Of a stretch of DNA of 64,000 bases, positions 54,588 through 63,542 are shown one piece after another. The DNA is taken from NCBI GenBank assembly GCA_964372115.1, contig CAYJPN010000007.1, positions 1-64,000 on the forward strand, read 5' to 3'. The position numbers were made by a program, and so were the translations under genes. Below the pieces are notes generated by a model. That model was not told where the DNA came from, did no database searches, and saw only the letters and a list, made by a program, of their open reading frames with translations. This DNA is from CG2-30-36-16 sp964372115. GTDB lineage: Bacteria; Bacteroidota; Ignavibacteria; Ignavibacteriales; Ignavibacteriaceae. Numbering within the stretch: position 1 is the stretch's first letter; the number at the start of each line of letters is the position of its first letter.

Positions 54588-55982
54588 TTAAATACCCTTT
54601 GTGTCCCCCTTTATCATCTGCCACACAGTTAACAAAATTATTTGTATGTCCAACCAGAATGTCCAGTTTTCAATGTACCATAAATCATATTCAATACGTT
54701 TAATTGTCCTTTTAACATTTTTATTTTCATCTTCAACATCGCCGCGCAGACCGTTTATCTGCGCCCAGCCTGTAATGCCCGGTTTTACGCTGTGCCGTAG
54801 CTTTATTTCCTCAACAATTTTTCCATATTTTTCATCGTAAGGAACGGCATGTGGGCGTGGGCCGACGACAGACATCTTGCCTGTCAACACGTTAAAAAAT
54901 TGCGGTATTTCATCAAGGTTAGATTTGCGTAAAAATCTGCCGAACTTTGTAACCCTCGGATCGTTTTCCGACGCGGGCACAAATTCCTTTTGTGCTGATT
55001 TGTCCTCAATCATCGTTCTTAATTTATAGCATTTAAACTGTTCATTTTTTACCCCAATTCTGTCCTGAATAAAAAATACTCTGCCACGGGAGCTTAATTT
55101 TGATATCAAAGCTAACAACGGGATAAGCCACGACATAAGACCGGCTAATATTACCACCGAAAAAACAATATCGAAAGTTCTTTTTACAAACCGCCATTGT
55201 ACTTCATCAAGGGGCTCATTACGCACACTGATGATGGGAAAGTTGCCCATCATACTTATTTGAAATTTTTTTGAAACGAACTTAAAATAATCGGGGATGA
55301 TATGAGTTTTTATAGCGTTTCGGTTACAAATTCGAATGATGTCATCAATCGTATCGGTAGCGTATTGCGGCAGTGCGATAACGGCTTCTTCAATATCTTT
55401 TTGTTTAAAAATATTTTCTAATTGTTCGGTTCCGCCTATTATATCTTCACCCGAATTTTCGTCGTCAACAAACCCGAGGAAGTTATAACCAAAGTCGGGA
55501 TTTTCATTTATCATTTTTCTAAAATTTTTGCCAATTTCACCAGCGCCGATAACAATTAGATTTCTTACATTTTTCCCTTTGTTGCGGAGCGATTTAAGAG
55601 TGAGTTTGAAAAAAACTGTTCTAAAACTTATAACTATTAGCAGCAGCAGTGTGTAGTAAACAATAAAGTTTCTTGTAAACAAATCTTCTTTTGCAATGAA
55701 GATAAAAAGAACGGCTGTAATGGTTTGAACAAAAACATTTCGAAAAATATTTACAAATTGAAAAGCGAAATAGCGGGCATTAAAGTCATCATAAAATTTC
55801 CATACGGCGGAAAAAAAATACCAGACAATATTCAGAGCCATCAACAATAAAAACATATACTGCCGCGAAAGCAGAATATCAAAGGATTGCGCCCATACCG
55901 AAGATATTACAAAAACTGCATTCAGTAAAAACAGGTCGATAACGAGACGTAATAAGTATAACGATTTTTTATTTACAATCAT
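54588..55982 (-). CDS. Polyprenyl-phosphate sugar phosphotransferase (WcaJ-type)
   Basis: A 464-residue membrane enzyme that starts repeat-unit synthesis by moving a sugar-1-phosphate onto undecaprenyl phosphate. Four N-terminal helices (about 10-125) precede a Rossmann-like domain (VRNLIVIGAGEIGKNF, about 139-154). One further membrane segment (about 270-292) leads into the conserved catalytic domain: RGRVFFIQDRIG, FKCYKLRTM, DPRVTKFGRFLRKSNLDEIPQFFNVLTGKMSVVGPRP and HSVKPGITGWAQINGLRG. It is the last gene of a - strand polysaccharide run, 17 bases after a glycosyltransferase. A run of 12 A follows its stop. Confidence 0.92.
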   Translation of the reverse strand: MIVNKKSLYLLRLVIDLFLLNAVFVISSVWAQSFDILLSRQYMFLLLMALNIVWYFFSAVWKFYDDFNARYFAFQFVNIFRNVFVQTITAVLFIFIAKEDLFTRNFIVYYTLLLLIVISFRTVFFKLTLKSLRNKGKNVRNLIVIGAGEIGKNFRKMINENPDFGYNFLGFVDDENSGEDIIGGTEQLENIFKQKDIEEAVIALPQYATDTIDDIIRICNRNAIKTHIIPDYFKFVSKKFQISMMGNFPIISVRNEPLDEVQWRFVKRTFDIVFSVVILAGLMSWLIPLLALISKLSSRGRVFFIQDRIGVKNEQFKCYKLRTMIEDKSAQKEFVPASENDPRVTKFGRFLRKSNLDEIPQFFNVLTGKMSVVGPRPHAVPYDEKYGKIVEEIKLRHSVKPGITGWAQINGLRGDVEDENKNVKRTIKRIEYDLWYIENWTFWLDIQIILLTVWQMIKGDTKGI

Positions 55983-55999
55983 TACAAAAATTTTTCAAA

Positions 56000-57118
56000 T
56001 TATTTGTTATAAAACTCATCCATTTTTTTATTTATAAACGAGGAAATATTTTCCTCAAAAACTTTTCTGCTGAAACCGGAAGCATATTCACTTATAATTT
56101 TAGGATTAAAAGAGGTTTCGGATTTTTCAAAACGCTGCACCGCATCGATAATTGATTCGGCATTTTGATCATTAAACAGAATTCCGGTTTTATTATCAAT
56201 AATACTTTCCCCGGCGCCTCCGCGTTTCCATGCAATAACTGGCGTGCCCGCAGCCATAGCTTCTACTACAATTATTCCAAAATCTTCTTCCGCCGCAAAA
56301 ACAAATGCTTTTGCTTTCCGCATATATTCTACAAGTTTATTATCCGGCTGGTAACCGAGGAGTTCAATATTTTTACCAGCTTTTTGTTTTATTTTTTCCA
56401 TTTCGGGTCCATGACCGATAACCACAAGTTTTTTATCGGGCATTCCGGAAAAAGCTTCAACTATCAAATCGATACGTTTGTACGGGACCATCCTGGAAGC
56501 AGTTAAATAATAATTTTCTTTTTTTTCGAAGAGAGGAAATTTATCAACATCCACAGGCGGATAAATAACTTCAGCCTCGCGGTTATATGTTTTTTTTATG
56601 CGCTTTGCAATATGCTTTGAGTTAGCTATAAAATAATCGGGACGATTCGCCGTGGAAATATCCCACATTCTTATATAATGCAGCGTGGATTTTGCAATCA
56701 ATCCTTTTATTCCTTTTGTCAAACCGGCTTCTGTTATGTAGCGGTTATATAAATCCCACGCATAGCGGATAGGCGTATGGCAATAACAGATATGCAATTG
56801 GTTGGAATTTGTTAATACCCCTTTTGCAACTGCATGTGAACTGGTTACAACTAAATCATATGATGATAAATCAAATTGTTCAATTGCAAGAGGGAATAGC
56901 GGGAGATAATTGCGGTGTTTCTTTTTTGCAAAAGGTAATTTTTGTATAAATGATGTGTTGGCGTGTTTTCCTTTTAATATTATATTGCGTTCCTCATCGT
57001 TCAAAAAATCGACTAGAGAAAAAATATCCGACTCGGGATAAATATTATTAAATGACTCCACACATTTTTCGGAACCGGCGTAATTAACAAGCCACTCCTG
57101 TACTATTGCAGTTTTCAG
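56000..57118 (-). CDS. Glycosyltransferase family 4
   Basis: A GT-B glycosyltransferase of 372 residues if it begins at CTG 57118. The only standard start in the frame, a GTG at 57061, would cut off the first 19 residues (KTAIVQEWLVNYAGSEKC), which match the conserved family N-terminus; no ATG, GTG or TTG exists between there and an in-frame TAA. CTG is preceded by AGAAAG. The C-terminal donor domain is complete: NYYLTASRMVPYKRIDLIVEAF, GHGPEMEKIK, AEEDFGIIVVEAMAAGTPVIAWKRGG (EX7E type). It is 11 bases after the stop of the upstream fused glycosyltransferase. The sugar specificity is unknown. Confidence 0.87.
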   Translation of the reverse strand: MKTAIVQEWLVNYAGSEKCVESFNNIYPESDIFSLVDFLNDEERNIILKGKHANTSFIQKLPFAKKKHRNYLPLFPLAIEQFDLSSYDLVVTSSHAVAKGVLTNSNQLHICYCHTPIRYAWDLYNRYITEAGLTKGIKGLIAKSTLHYIRMWDISTANRPDYFIANSKHIAKRIKKTYNREAEVIYPPVDVDKFPLFEKKENYYLTASRMVPYKRIDLIVEAFSGMPDKKLVVIGHGPEMEKIKQKAGKNIELLGYQPDNKLVEYMRKAKAFVFAAEEDFGIIVVEAMAAGTPVIAWKRGGAGESIIDNKTGILFNDQNAESIIDAVQRFEKSETSFNPKIISEYASGFSRKVFEENISSFINKKMDEFYNK

Positions 57119-57129
57119 AAATTTTCTTT

Positions 57130-59145
57130 CTAATTAATTATTAAGTCAAACAAACTTTTGTACGCGCTCGAAAAAGTATTCATACTAAACTTTTCTTTAA
57201 CGGTTTTTCGGGCATTATTTCTAATTGCTGTCATCTCATCCGAATAAAAATTTATTATACAATTTTTTAACTTTGAAAAAAGTTCTGCATCGTTGGATGG
57301 AGTTATTAAAAATCCATCATAACCATCCGTTATTATTTCTTTCGGTCCGCCTACATCGGCAGCGAGCACAATTTTTCCAAAAGCCATGGCTTCCAAAACA
57401 GTAAATGAAAACGCCTCCGCTATTTTAGAATAATTAACCACAATATCAACATTAGAATAAATTTTTTGCTTGGATTTTTCAAATCCGCAAAAACAAATAT
57501 TATCACAAATTTCCAATTTATCTATTTGTTTTTTCAGTTCATTTTTATAAACAAGTGAATCAGGCTCGGTAATCCTTACGCTGCCGTAAATACGAAGTTG
57601 CACATTATTATTTTCACCTATGATTTTATGGAGAGCTGTTATAACCGTTTCAATTGCTTTAACTCTAATTATGCTGCCGACAATTCCAATCTTAATAATA
57701 TTACCCGATTTTTTTTCACTCTCATCTAATTCAGGCAAATTTATACCATGCCGAATAGTAACCAGATTGTTTTTAATTCTACCTTTTAAAATGCTTTTAA
57801 CATTATCTTCAACAGAAAAAGAAACACAAACAAACTTATAAACAAATCTGTTTAACAACCGTAAAATTTTTGATTCGACTGACTGCTCTTCATAAATAAG
57901 ATGCTGAATTGCTAAAAGTTTTTTAGACGTCAATAAAGAAGACGGAAGCGAATAGAGAGCCGCAAAATTACCGTTTGCTAAAATAAATGAAGGTTTTTGA
58001 TTAATAATTACCCGAATTAAAGCTATTGTAGAATAAATTATACTCAGCAGACCATTTAATTTGGACGCCAACGTCCACTTACCGTTATCTCTAAATAACT
58101 TCTTTAAACTGTTGATCTGAAATACTTCAACATTGTTATGTTTAAAATTATTATACGATTCGCCCGGCGGAGAAACGGTGACAAATTGATACCCGGTTAA
58201 ATTTTCAAAAAGTCGAAGCAAAAACTCCTCGCCGCCGCCCCAACCCCCAGCAACGGAGACGACTAATATTTTTGGTTTTGAGTTTATTAAAATATCAGTT
58301 AAATATTTATTCGAATCAAAAAGCGATAAAAAGCTAACCCACAACAAATTTAAGAAATGCACAAGATTTCTTGCAAGGCGGATAACAATATTTTTATTAC
58401 GGTAAAATTTATATGGCGGCAGATTCAAATTTCTTTTTTTTGCAAGATACTCAAGCCTGCTTTTTTTTGTTTCCCAATCGGATGAAAACTGCGACTTGTG
58501 TATTCTGTAGTAGGTAAAGATTCTATTTATAAAACCGTAGTTGCCAAACTCGCCTAACCTAATCCAAAGGTCGTAATCTTCAATTTTAAGTTCGGGGTCT
58601 TCGTCAAACCCACCGATCTTTTTTAGAACATCGCTTCTAACGAGCACAGTAGAAAGCGGAATTGAATTACCTTTTATTAAAAGTTCGGTTAAGTTTTTTG
58701 CAGCTTTCCAGGGAAGAGGCAATAGTTCATAACTCGGCGAAAAAATATTTACCGCACCGAATGTAATATTCATCGCATAACAAAGAACATCCCCGGGATG
58801 TTTTAATAAATAATCAACCTGATTTTTTATTTTGTTATTTGTCCATTTGTCGTCTGCATCAAGAAAAGCAATAAACTCACCTTTCGATTTGGCGATTCCA
58901 TAATTACGCACGACTGATGGTAACCCGGCGTGTTCTATCATGTAAAACTGTATAGATGGAAAATGTTTTTGTAACTTGAACGCAACTAATTTTGTGTCAT
59001 CAGTTGACCCATCATCAACAATAATTATTTCTAAGTTTTTGTAACTCTGCTCAACAACCGAAAATACAGCCTCTTCTAAATAATCCCCGGAGTTATAAGA
59101 TGTAACTATTACGGAGACTAACGGATTTAAAATATCTCTGTTCAT
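57130..59145 (-). CDS. Fused GT2-GT4 glycosyltransferase
   Basis: A 671-residue protein with two catalytic modules. The N-terminal one (1-230) is a GT-A family 2 enzyme: VSVIVTSYNSGDYLEEAVFSVVEQSYKNLEIIIVDDGSTDD, the DxD-type FLDADDKW and a downstream IEDYDLWIRLG acceptor segment. The C-terminal one (about 290-671) is a GT-B family 4 enzyme: VSVAGGWGGGEEFLLRLFEN, KIGIVGSIIRVKAIETVI and EAFSFTVLEAMAFGKIVLAADVGGPKE. The two could add two sugars in succession. Its start directly abuts the stop of the DUF268 gene, so translation is coupled. Confidence 0.9.
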   Translation of the reverse strand: MNRDILNPLVSVIVTSYNSGDYLEEAVFSVVEQSYKNLEIIIVDDGSTDDTKLVAFKLQKHFPSIQFYMIEHAGLPSVVRNYGIAKSKGEFIAFLDADDKWTNNKIKNQVDYLLKHPGDVLCYAMNITFGAVNIFSPSYELLPLPWKAAKNLTELLIKGNSIPLSTVLVRSDVLKKIGGFDEDPELKIEDYDLWIRLGEFGNYGFINRIFTYYRIHKSQFSSDWETKKSRLEYLAKKRNLNLPPYKFYRNKNIVIRLARNLVHFLNLLWVSFLSLFDSNKYLTDILINSKPKILVVSVAGGWGGGEEFLLRLFENLTGYQFVTVSPPGESYNNFKHNNVEVFQINSLKKLFRDNGKWTLASKLNGLLSIIYSTIALIRVIINQKPSFILANGNFAALYSLPSSLLTSKKLLAIQHLIYEEQSVESKILRLLNRFVYKFVCVSFSVEDNVKSILKGRIKNNLVTIRHGINLPELDESEKKSGNIIKIGIVGSIIRVKAIETVITALHKIIGENNNVQLRIYGSVRITEPDSLVYKNELKKQIDKLEICDNICFCGFEKSKQKIYSNVDIVVNYSKIAEAFSFTVLEAMAFGKIVLAADVGGPKEIITDGYDGFLITPSNDAELFSKLKNCIINFYSDEMTAIRNNARKTVKEKFSMNTFSSAYKSLFDLIIN

Positions 59146-59937
59146 TTATCTTTTTGTTAACTCGAAAATACCACAGCCATAATTACAATTAAAATTATTC
59201 GCTGCATCTTTGATGGTAATATCTACGTCTGTTTTTAGATTATTATTATCATCAATACAAGCAAAGCTGTTTATTACAAAATCTGTTTCCAATAAATTTT
59301 GAATGTACTTGACGGCAAAAACTCTGTGGGCATTAAATTCAATCCGTTGTGGACCAATTGGTACGGAGAAATAAAATTTACCCCCCTGTTTTATTATTTT
59401 AGTTATGTTTGCCAATCCTTTAAGATAACCATCTGCATCAACCGGATCACCGTAACGCCCAAGCCCAAAATGTTCGATGGCATGAAGACAGGAAAGTGAA
59501 TCGGTGTAATTGTAAAATTTCGGTTCATCTGTCATCAAATTTGCTTGAACAAATTTTACACCGCTAATATCGTTTTTAAGTTCGCGAATATCAAAAACCT
59601 CTACCTCGCGAAACACGGCAAGATGAGTTATTAAACCATCAATTCTGGAACCGACATCGACATGTTTTTCCGGACTTGCTTCAAAAATCTTTTTTGCAAC
59701 ATAAAGATCCTGGTGAGTATAATGTAGTTGTACTGTGCCGGCATCATCATAACGATCGGAGAGATTAGGAGAGTAGCTGTGTATAGAAAAATTAGTTCCC
59801 GATTTTATTTCTGTTTTAAGAGAAGATAAATCCTTAAAAAAAGGAATAGTTCCTTTGATGGCAAAGAATGTCTTCTTCGGATAAATCCCGAATTCATTTA
59901 TAATATTATGCAGCCGGGATATAAAACTTTTTTTCAT
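59146..59937 (-). CDS. DUF268 family protein, methyltransferase-like
   Basis: A 263-residue protein matching DUF268. Recognisable segments are LHYTHQDLYVAKKIFEASPEKHVDVGSRIDG (residues about 73-103), VEVFDIREL, DSLSCLHAIEHFGLGRYGDPVDADGY and GGKFYFSVPIGPQRIEFNAHRVF. The order resembles a SAM-methyltransferase fold (VDVGSRIDG at the motif I position, CLHAIEHFGLGRYG at the motif IV position), but the function is not established to my knowledge. It lies between two glycosyltransferase genes, with a 4-bp overlap upstream and an abutting start downstream, so it belongs to the glycan pathway. Confidence 0.85.
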   Translation of the reverse strand: MKKSFISRLHNIINEFGIYPKKTFFAIKGTIPFFKDLSSLKTEIKSGTNFSIHSYSPNLSDRYDDAGTVQLHYTHQDLYVAKKIFEASPEKHVDVGSRIDGLITHLAVFREVEVFDIRELKNDISGVKFVQANLMTDEPKFYNYTDSLSCLHAIEHFGLGRYGDPVDADGYLKGLANITKIIKQGGKFYFSVPIGPQRIEFNAHRVFAVKYIQNLLETDFVINSFACIDDNNNLKTDVDITIKDAANNFNCNYGCGIFELTKR

Positions 59938-60947
59938 ACAGCGGTAACAGTATCAATTAGTTTTTTCATATAATTTTGCGAAGTATGTTCGCTAATAGAA
60001 CGTTTGTAACCTTGCTCAGAAATTTTATCGCGTAAGGGTTCATTCATCAAAAAGAATTTTATTAGCCCTGGGAGTGACGAAACACTATCAAACACGGCAA
60101 TTTCTTTTTCAATTTCGTAAACCATATTTAATCCGGGCACAAAATAACTCAATTGAAAACCGCCGCAGCCGTTTATTTCGTAGTGACGCCCTTTAACCTG
60201 TTCACGTGTTTTTTTATTTAGGATCAGTTGTTTTATTGCTTTTGGAGATTTAACTGCCGAAGCAAGGTAACGTACTTCAGTGGAAACAGCATTTGATAAG
60301 TTTAAATTTATTTTGCTCCGGTTAAATACATTTACCATTTTTTCCTGTGTAATCCATTTAGAATCTTTATCCCAGAATCGACCGAAAACCTTTACGTCGA
60401 TTCCATCCTTTTTTAATTGGTCGATTACCCATTTACGGTAAGGATTGTAGGCGCCAATAAAACTAACCTCAATATCTTTGTCGACATCAATTTTTTTATA
60501 AATATTTTTATTAAAACCAAACGGAAGGTAAATAGCTTTATCTATTTTTTCGAATAGATAAGTTTGGTGCATATAATAATCAGGGGTAGTAAAAAAATCA
60601 AAATAATTTATCCAGTGACGTACAAATTTCTGACGCCACGGGTCATCAAAAAAATATGAAACTATTTTTGTGTGTTTTCTTATTTCGTTCAGAATGGTTT
60701 CGTCAAATTCATTTTCAAAAAGACAAAATACTGCAAATTCAGGTTTTTCAGTTTTGATAAACTCAAACAGCTTTTTATTCATCGCCTGTTTACCGTTTCT
60801 TTTGTACTCGTCATAGAAATCGAAGAGTACAATATTACTTTCTCCTATCTCATCTTTTAAAGGAAGAAAAACATTATAATACTCGTACGAGTATCCTCTG
60901 GATTTATCACCATAATCATACTGCATCATAACGGCAGCGCACTTCAT
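59934..60947 (-). CDS. CgeB-like glycosyltransferase
   Basis: A 337-residue protein of the CgeB/Glyco_trans_1_2 type. The N-terminal half has KPEFAVFCLFENEFDETILNEIRKHTKIVSYFFDDPWR, the usual pattern in which the enzyme looks for a DDPWR-like motif (about residues 68-105). The C-terminal half has VSFIGAYNPYRKWVIDQLKKDGIDVKVFG, KINLNLS and the hallmark RHYEINGCGGFQLSYFVPGL followed by an acidic stretch. The donor sugar is unknown. It overlaps the DUF268 start by 4 bp (ATGA) and follows the flippase gene by 28 bases. Confidence 0.85.
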   Translation of the reverse strand: MKCAAVMMQYDYGDKSRGYSYEYYNVFLPLKDEIGESNIVLFDFYDEYKRNGKQAMNKKLFEFIKTEKPEFAVFCLFENEFDETILNEIRKHTKIVSYFFDDPWRQKFVRHWINYFDFFTTPDYYMHQTYLFEKIDKAIYLPFGFNKNIYKKIDVDKDIEVSFIGAYNPYRKWVIDQLKKDGIDVKVFGRFWDKDSKWITQEKMVNVFNRSKINLNLSNAVSTEVRYLASAVKSPKAIKQLILNKKTREQVKGRHYEINGCGGFQLSYFVPGLNMVYEIEKEIAVFDSVSSLPGLIKFFLMNEPLRDKISEQGYKRSISEHTSQNYMKKLIDTVTAV

Positions 60948-60975
60948 AAAATTGTATTCCTAAACTTTTTGAGTA

Positions 60976-62298
60976 TCATACAAAGCTAAAACTTTTTAAT
61001 ATCTTTTTATTTACTACCCAAATATAAAAAACATATGCAGTGCCCGAAATTAAAACCGAATACGAAACTCCCTCTATACCGAAAGTTTTTATGAGAATCA
61101 GGTTCAGAATAACCGACATAATTCCTATAACAATCTTTGGCGCCAGATATTTTTCAGGCTTGTTGAGCGCCATCCCGAGATTCGTCAGCGCCTGGCCTGT
61201 AAAAAACAATCCTGTCCCGAGAGTTAATGAAGGCAGCAAGTACGAAAAGGTAGTAAAACTGTTACTGCTTATTAATTTTATTAGAAAAGAACCGGCGAAA
61301 AAAGAAACAACCGTAGCGCCTGCAGTTAGAAAAAGAATGAGGACAAAAATTAATTTTATATACATATAACCGGTTAAAACATTTTCCTTGTCTTTTAGGT
61401 CGGCGTAATATTTAAAAATAATCGGCATAGCAAACTCAACAATAATGTTGTTCGGAATAACAACAAGTGAGTTAACCACTGCCATCATTACACCGTAAAT
61501 GCCAACATCGGATGTTGAAAGGTATTCGTTAATAATCCATTTTTCGCCATTTAATTGAAGCCAGCCGCTTATTCCCCATAGAACAAAAGGCATCATGTAT
61601 GGAAACAAACTGCTCTTTATTTCGGTTTTTAATACCCCAAAATCAGCGGGCTGCTGTTCCGGAAGTAATTTTTTAAAACATAAAAACTTTCCGCTTCCAA
61701 AGAGTAGTGCAACCGCTGCAAGAATTAGGATTGCTGTTTCTATAGTTAAAAAGTTCATTTTAAGAATAAGAAGTAAAAGCAAAATCGAAATTGTTTTTTC
61801 GATGCCCTGTAAAATAGAATTTAATTTGCGCTTACGGAGAAGATTAAGAACCGAATTTAAAAACTCGTTAAACTTTAAAGCCGCAATAAAAATGCCTGTG
61901 GCAATAAAAAAATATTTTAATTGGTAAAATGGAAAAGCAAGGTTAATAAATGAGAGCAACAAAGCAGAAGCTAAGACTAAAAGGCTTAATAAAAAAAGGA
62001 GCCGGAAAAAGTATTTAGAAAATAAAGTTTGTAAACTTTTTGCGGCATAGGTATAATAAAAGCGTAAAAATCCCTGAAGCAGCGGACCATAAAACAACAA
62101 ACCCGCAAATGCCGCGGCGGTTAAAACAAGAACATAGACTCCATATTGTTCGGTGCCAAGACCCGAAAGAATTTTAATTATAATAAAACCGAGTACAACA
62201 GAGAGCAGTTGCCCGGTCATTACCCATGCAATTTCAGCAACGGGGCTTGTGCCGACTTTTAAATAAGCCTGTTTGAATAAATCAAAAAATTTGTTCAT
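60976..62298 (-). CDS. Oligosaccharide flippase family protein (Wzx-like)
   Basis: A 440-residue polytopic membrane protein with 12 to 14 predicted helices, of the MOP exporter superfamily. The ATG at 62298 is chosen over the TTG at 62301. The N-terminal helix pair (EIAWVMTGQLLSVVLGFIIIKILSGLGTEQYGVYVLVLT) has the pattern seen in Wzx flippases, and the middle loop ISGWLQLNGEKWIINEYLSTSDVGIYGVMMAVVN is also typical. It should move the lipid-linked repeat unit across the inner membrane. It is the first gene of the - strand polysaccharide run (60976 down to 54588). Confidence 0.88.
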   Translation of the reverse strand: MNKFFDLFKQAYLKVGTSPVAEIAWVMTGQLLSVVLGFIIIKILSGLGTEQYGVYVLVLTAAAFAGLLFYGPLLQGFLRFYYTYAAKSLQTLFSKYFFRLLFLLSLLVLASALLLSFINLAFPFYQLKYFFIATGIFIAALKFNEFLNSVLNLLRKRKLNSILQGIEKTISILLLLLILKMNFLTIETAILILAAVALLFGSGKFLCFKKLLPEQQPADFGVLKTEIKSSLFPYMMPFVLWGISGWLQLNGEKWIINEYLSTSDVGIYGVMMAVVNSLVVIPNNIIVEFAMPIIFKYYADLKDKENVLTGYMYIKLIFVLILFLTAGATVVSFFAGSFLIKLISSNSFTTFSYLLPSLTLGTGLFFTGQALTNLGMALNKPEKYLAPKIVIGIMSVILNLILIKTFGIEGVSYSVLISGTAYVFYIWVVNKKILKSFSFV

Positions 62299-62422
62299 CA
62301 ATAAAAGATGTTATAATTTGGTGATGATGCGGCGGGATTTTTTTTCGCCGAGGATAATTTATTTGTTTCTTTGTACATTAATTATATTTTATTCAACCAA
62401 TTCCAATGCCGGTAAATATAGC

Positions 62423-62430
62423 TAAATTTG
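62423..62430 (+). promoter_or_regulatory. Possible -7 promoter element (TAnnTTTG)
   Basis: TAAATTTG lies 49 bases before the ATG of the glycosyltransferase at 62480, in the divergent region shared with the flippase gene. No clear -33 element accompanies it. Confidence 0.3.
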
Positions 62431-62479
62431 ATAATAAATTTATTATAAATTACACCTCGATTAGTAAGAAAGATTTTGT

Positions 62480-63241
62480 ATGATAAAATTATCATCAATA
62501 ATTATTGCAAAAAATGAAGAAGCTAATATAAGCAGATGTATAAAAAGTCAGCTTGGGTGCATTGATGAAATAGTAGTTGTTATTGATGACAAATCTACCG
62601 ACCGCACCCTCGAAATAGTAAAATCCTTTGCCGATGTAAAATATAATGTTTCTCCATGGCAGGGTTACTCAGGCACAAAAAATATTGCGCTTGGTTTAAC
62701 AACAAATGAGTGGATTTTGTGGATTGATGCCGACGAGGCGCTAACACCGGCTTTGAAAAAAGAACTGATAGAATTTAAATCATCAACCCCGTTATTCGAT
62801 ATTTTTTCTGTTCCGCGCATTGCCAATTTCCTCGGCAGGTGGATTAAACACAGCGGTTGGTATCCCGGAAGAATTGAGCGGCTTTTTAATAAAAACAAAG
62901 TTAAGTTTAGCGAAAGTAATGTTCACGAGCATCTTGTTTATTCAGGTTCTGCGGGCACTTTAAACAGTGATATTGAACATTACACCGATCCATCGATTTT
63001 TCATTACTTTGAAAAGTATAATAGTTACACATCGTTAGCTGCTGAGGAAATATTTAAAAAGAATAGACGTTTTAAAATATCCGACCTGCTAATTCGACCT
63101 TGTTTTCAGTTTGTAAAAATGTATTTTTTAAAGCGTGGTTTCTTGGACGGAATACAGGGATTTATTCTCGCAGTATTTTCATCGGCATATGTTTTTACAA
63201 AATATGCAAAGTTGTGGGAAGTTGAAAAAGAAAAAAATTGA
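62480..63241 (+). CDS. Glycosyltransferase family 2, WaaE/KdtX-like
   Basis: A 253-residue GT-A enzyme. The start SSIIIAKNEEANISRCIKS (residues 5-23) and DEIVVVIDDKSTDRTLEI (about 29-46) are the family donor-site pattern, followed by WILWIDADEAL (the DxD motif) and a conserved FLGRWIKHSGWYPGRIERLFNK segment typical of the lipopolysaccharide-core WaaE group. The C-terminal 60 residues are hydrophobic/basic and probably touch the membrane. It probably adds a core sugar (glucose or heptose in the characterised relatives). It starts divergently from the flippase and overlaps the next gene by 4 bp. Confidence 0.88.
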   Translation: MIKLSSIIIAKNEEANISRCIKSQLGCIDEIVVVIDDKSTDRTLEIVKSFADVKYNVSPWQGYSGTKNIALGLTTNEWILWIDADEALTPALKKELIEFKSSTPLFDIFSVPRIANFLGRWIKHSGWYPGRIERLFNKNKVKFSESNVHEHLVYSGSAGTLNSDIEHYTDPSIFHYFEKYNSYTSLAAEEIFKKNRRFKISDLLIRPCFQFVKMYFLKRGFLDGIQGFILAVFSSAYVFTKYAKLWEVEKEKN

Positions 63242-63522
63242 AAAAAGAGACAGAAAAGAATATTTTATTTATTCAATTAATAAAACAGTACGTTGCTGTG
63301 GCTGAAATATCGTTCGGCAGGCAGCCAAACTCGATAACGGAAAAGTTTGAAAAAAACATTAACAACGCCGAAATTGCCGTGAATATGCTTAAAATGATAG
63401 CTGAAAAAACAAACGGGAATTTGTTATCCTATGAAAACAAATTTTTGAACGACATTATAACCGAATTAAATAGCTTTTTATTAGATGAAATAGACAAAGA
63501 AAAACTTTCTAACAGGGCATAA
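63238..63522 (+). CDS. DUF1844-like small protein
   Basis: A 94-residue protein. The middle and end (SFGRQPNSITEKFEKNINNAEIAVNMLKMIAEKTNGNL, then ENKFLNDIITELNSFLLDEI) follow the DUF1844 pattern of helices with a conserved DxAxxAIDML-like core. The start must be a TTG at 63238, overlapping the stop of the glycosyltransferase (TTGA), since the first in-frame ATG would discard the first helix. No enzyme activity is known for the family. The NAD kinase gene follows after 20 bases, so three genes are likely co-transcribed. Confidence 0.75.
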   Translation: MKKETEKNILFIQLIKQYVAVAEISFGRQPNSITEKFEKNINNAEIAVNMLKMIAEKTNGNLLSYENKFLNDIITELNSFLLDEIDKEKLSNRA

Positions 63523-63542
63523 ATACTAAAAACGGAAAAATT

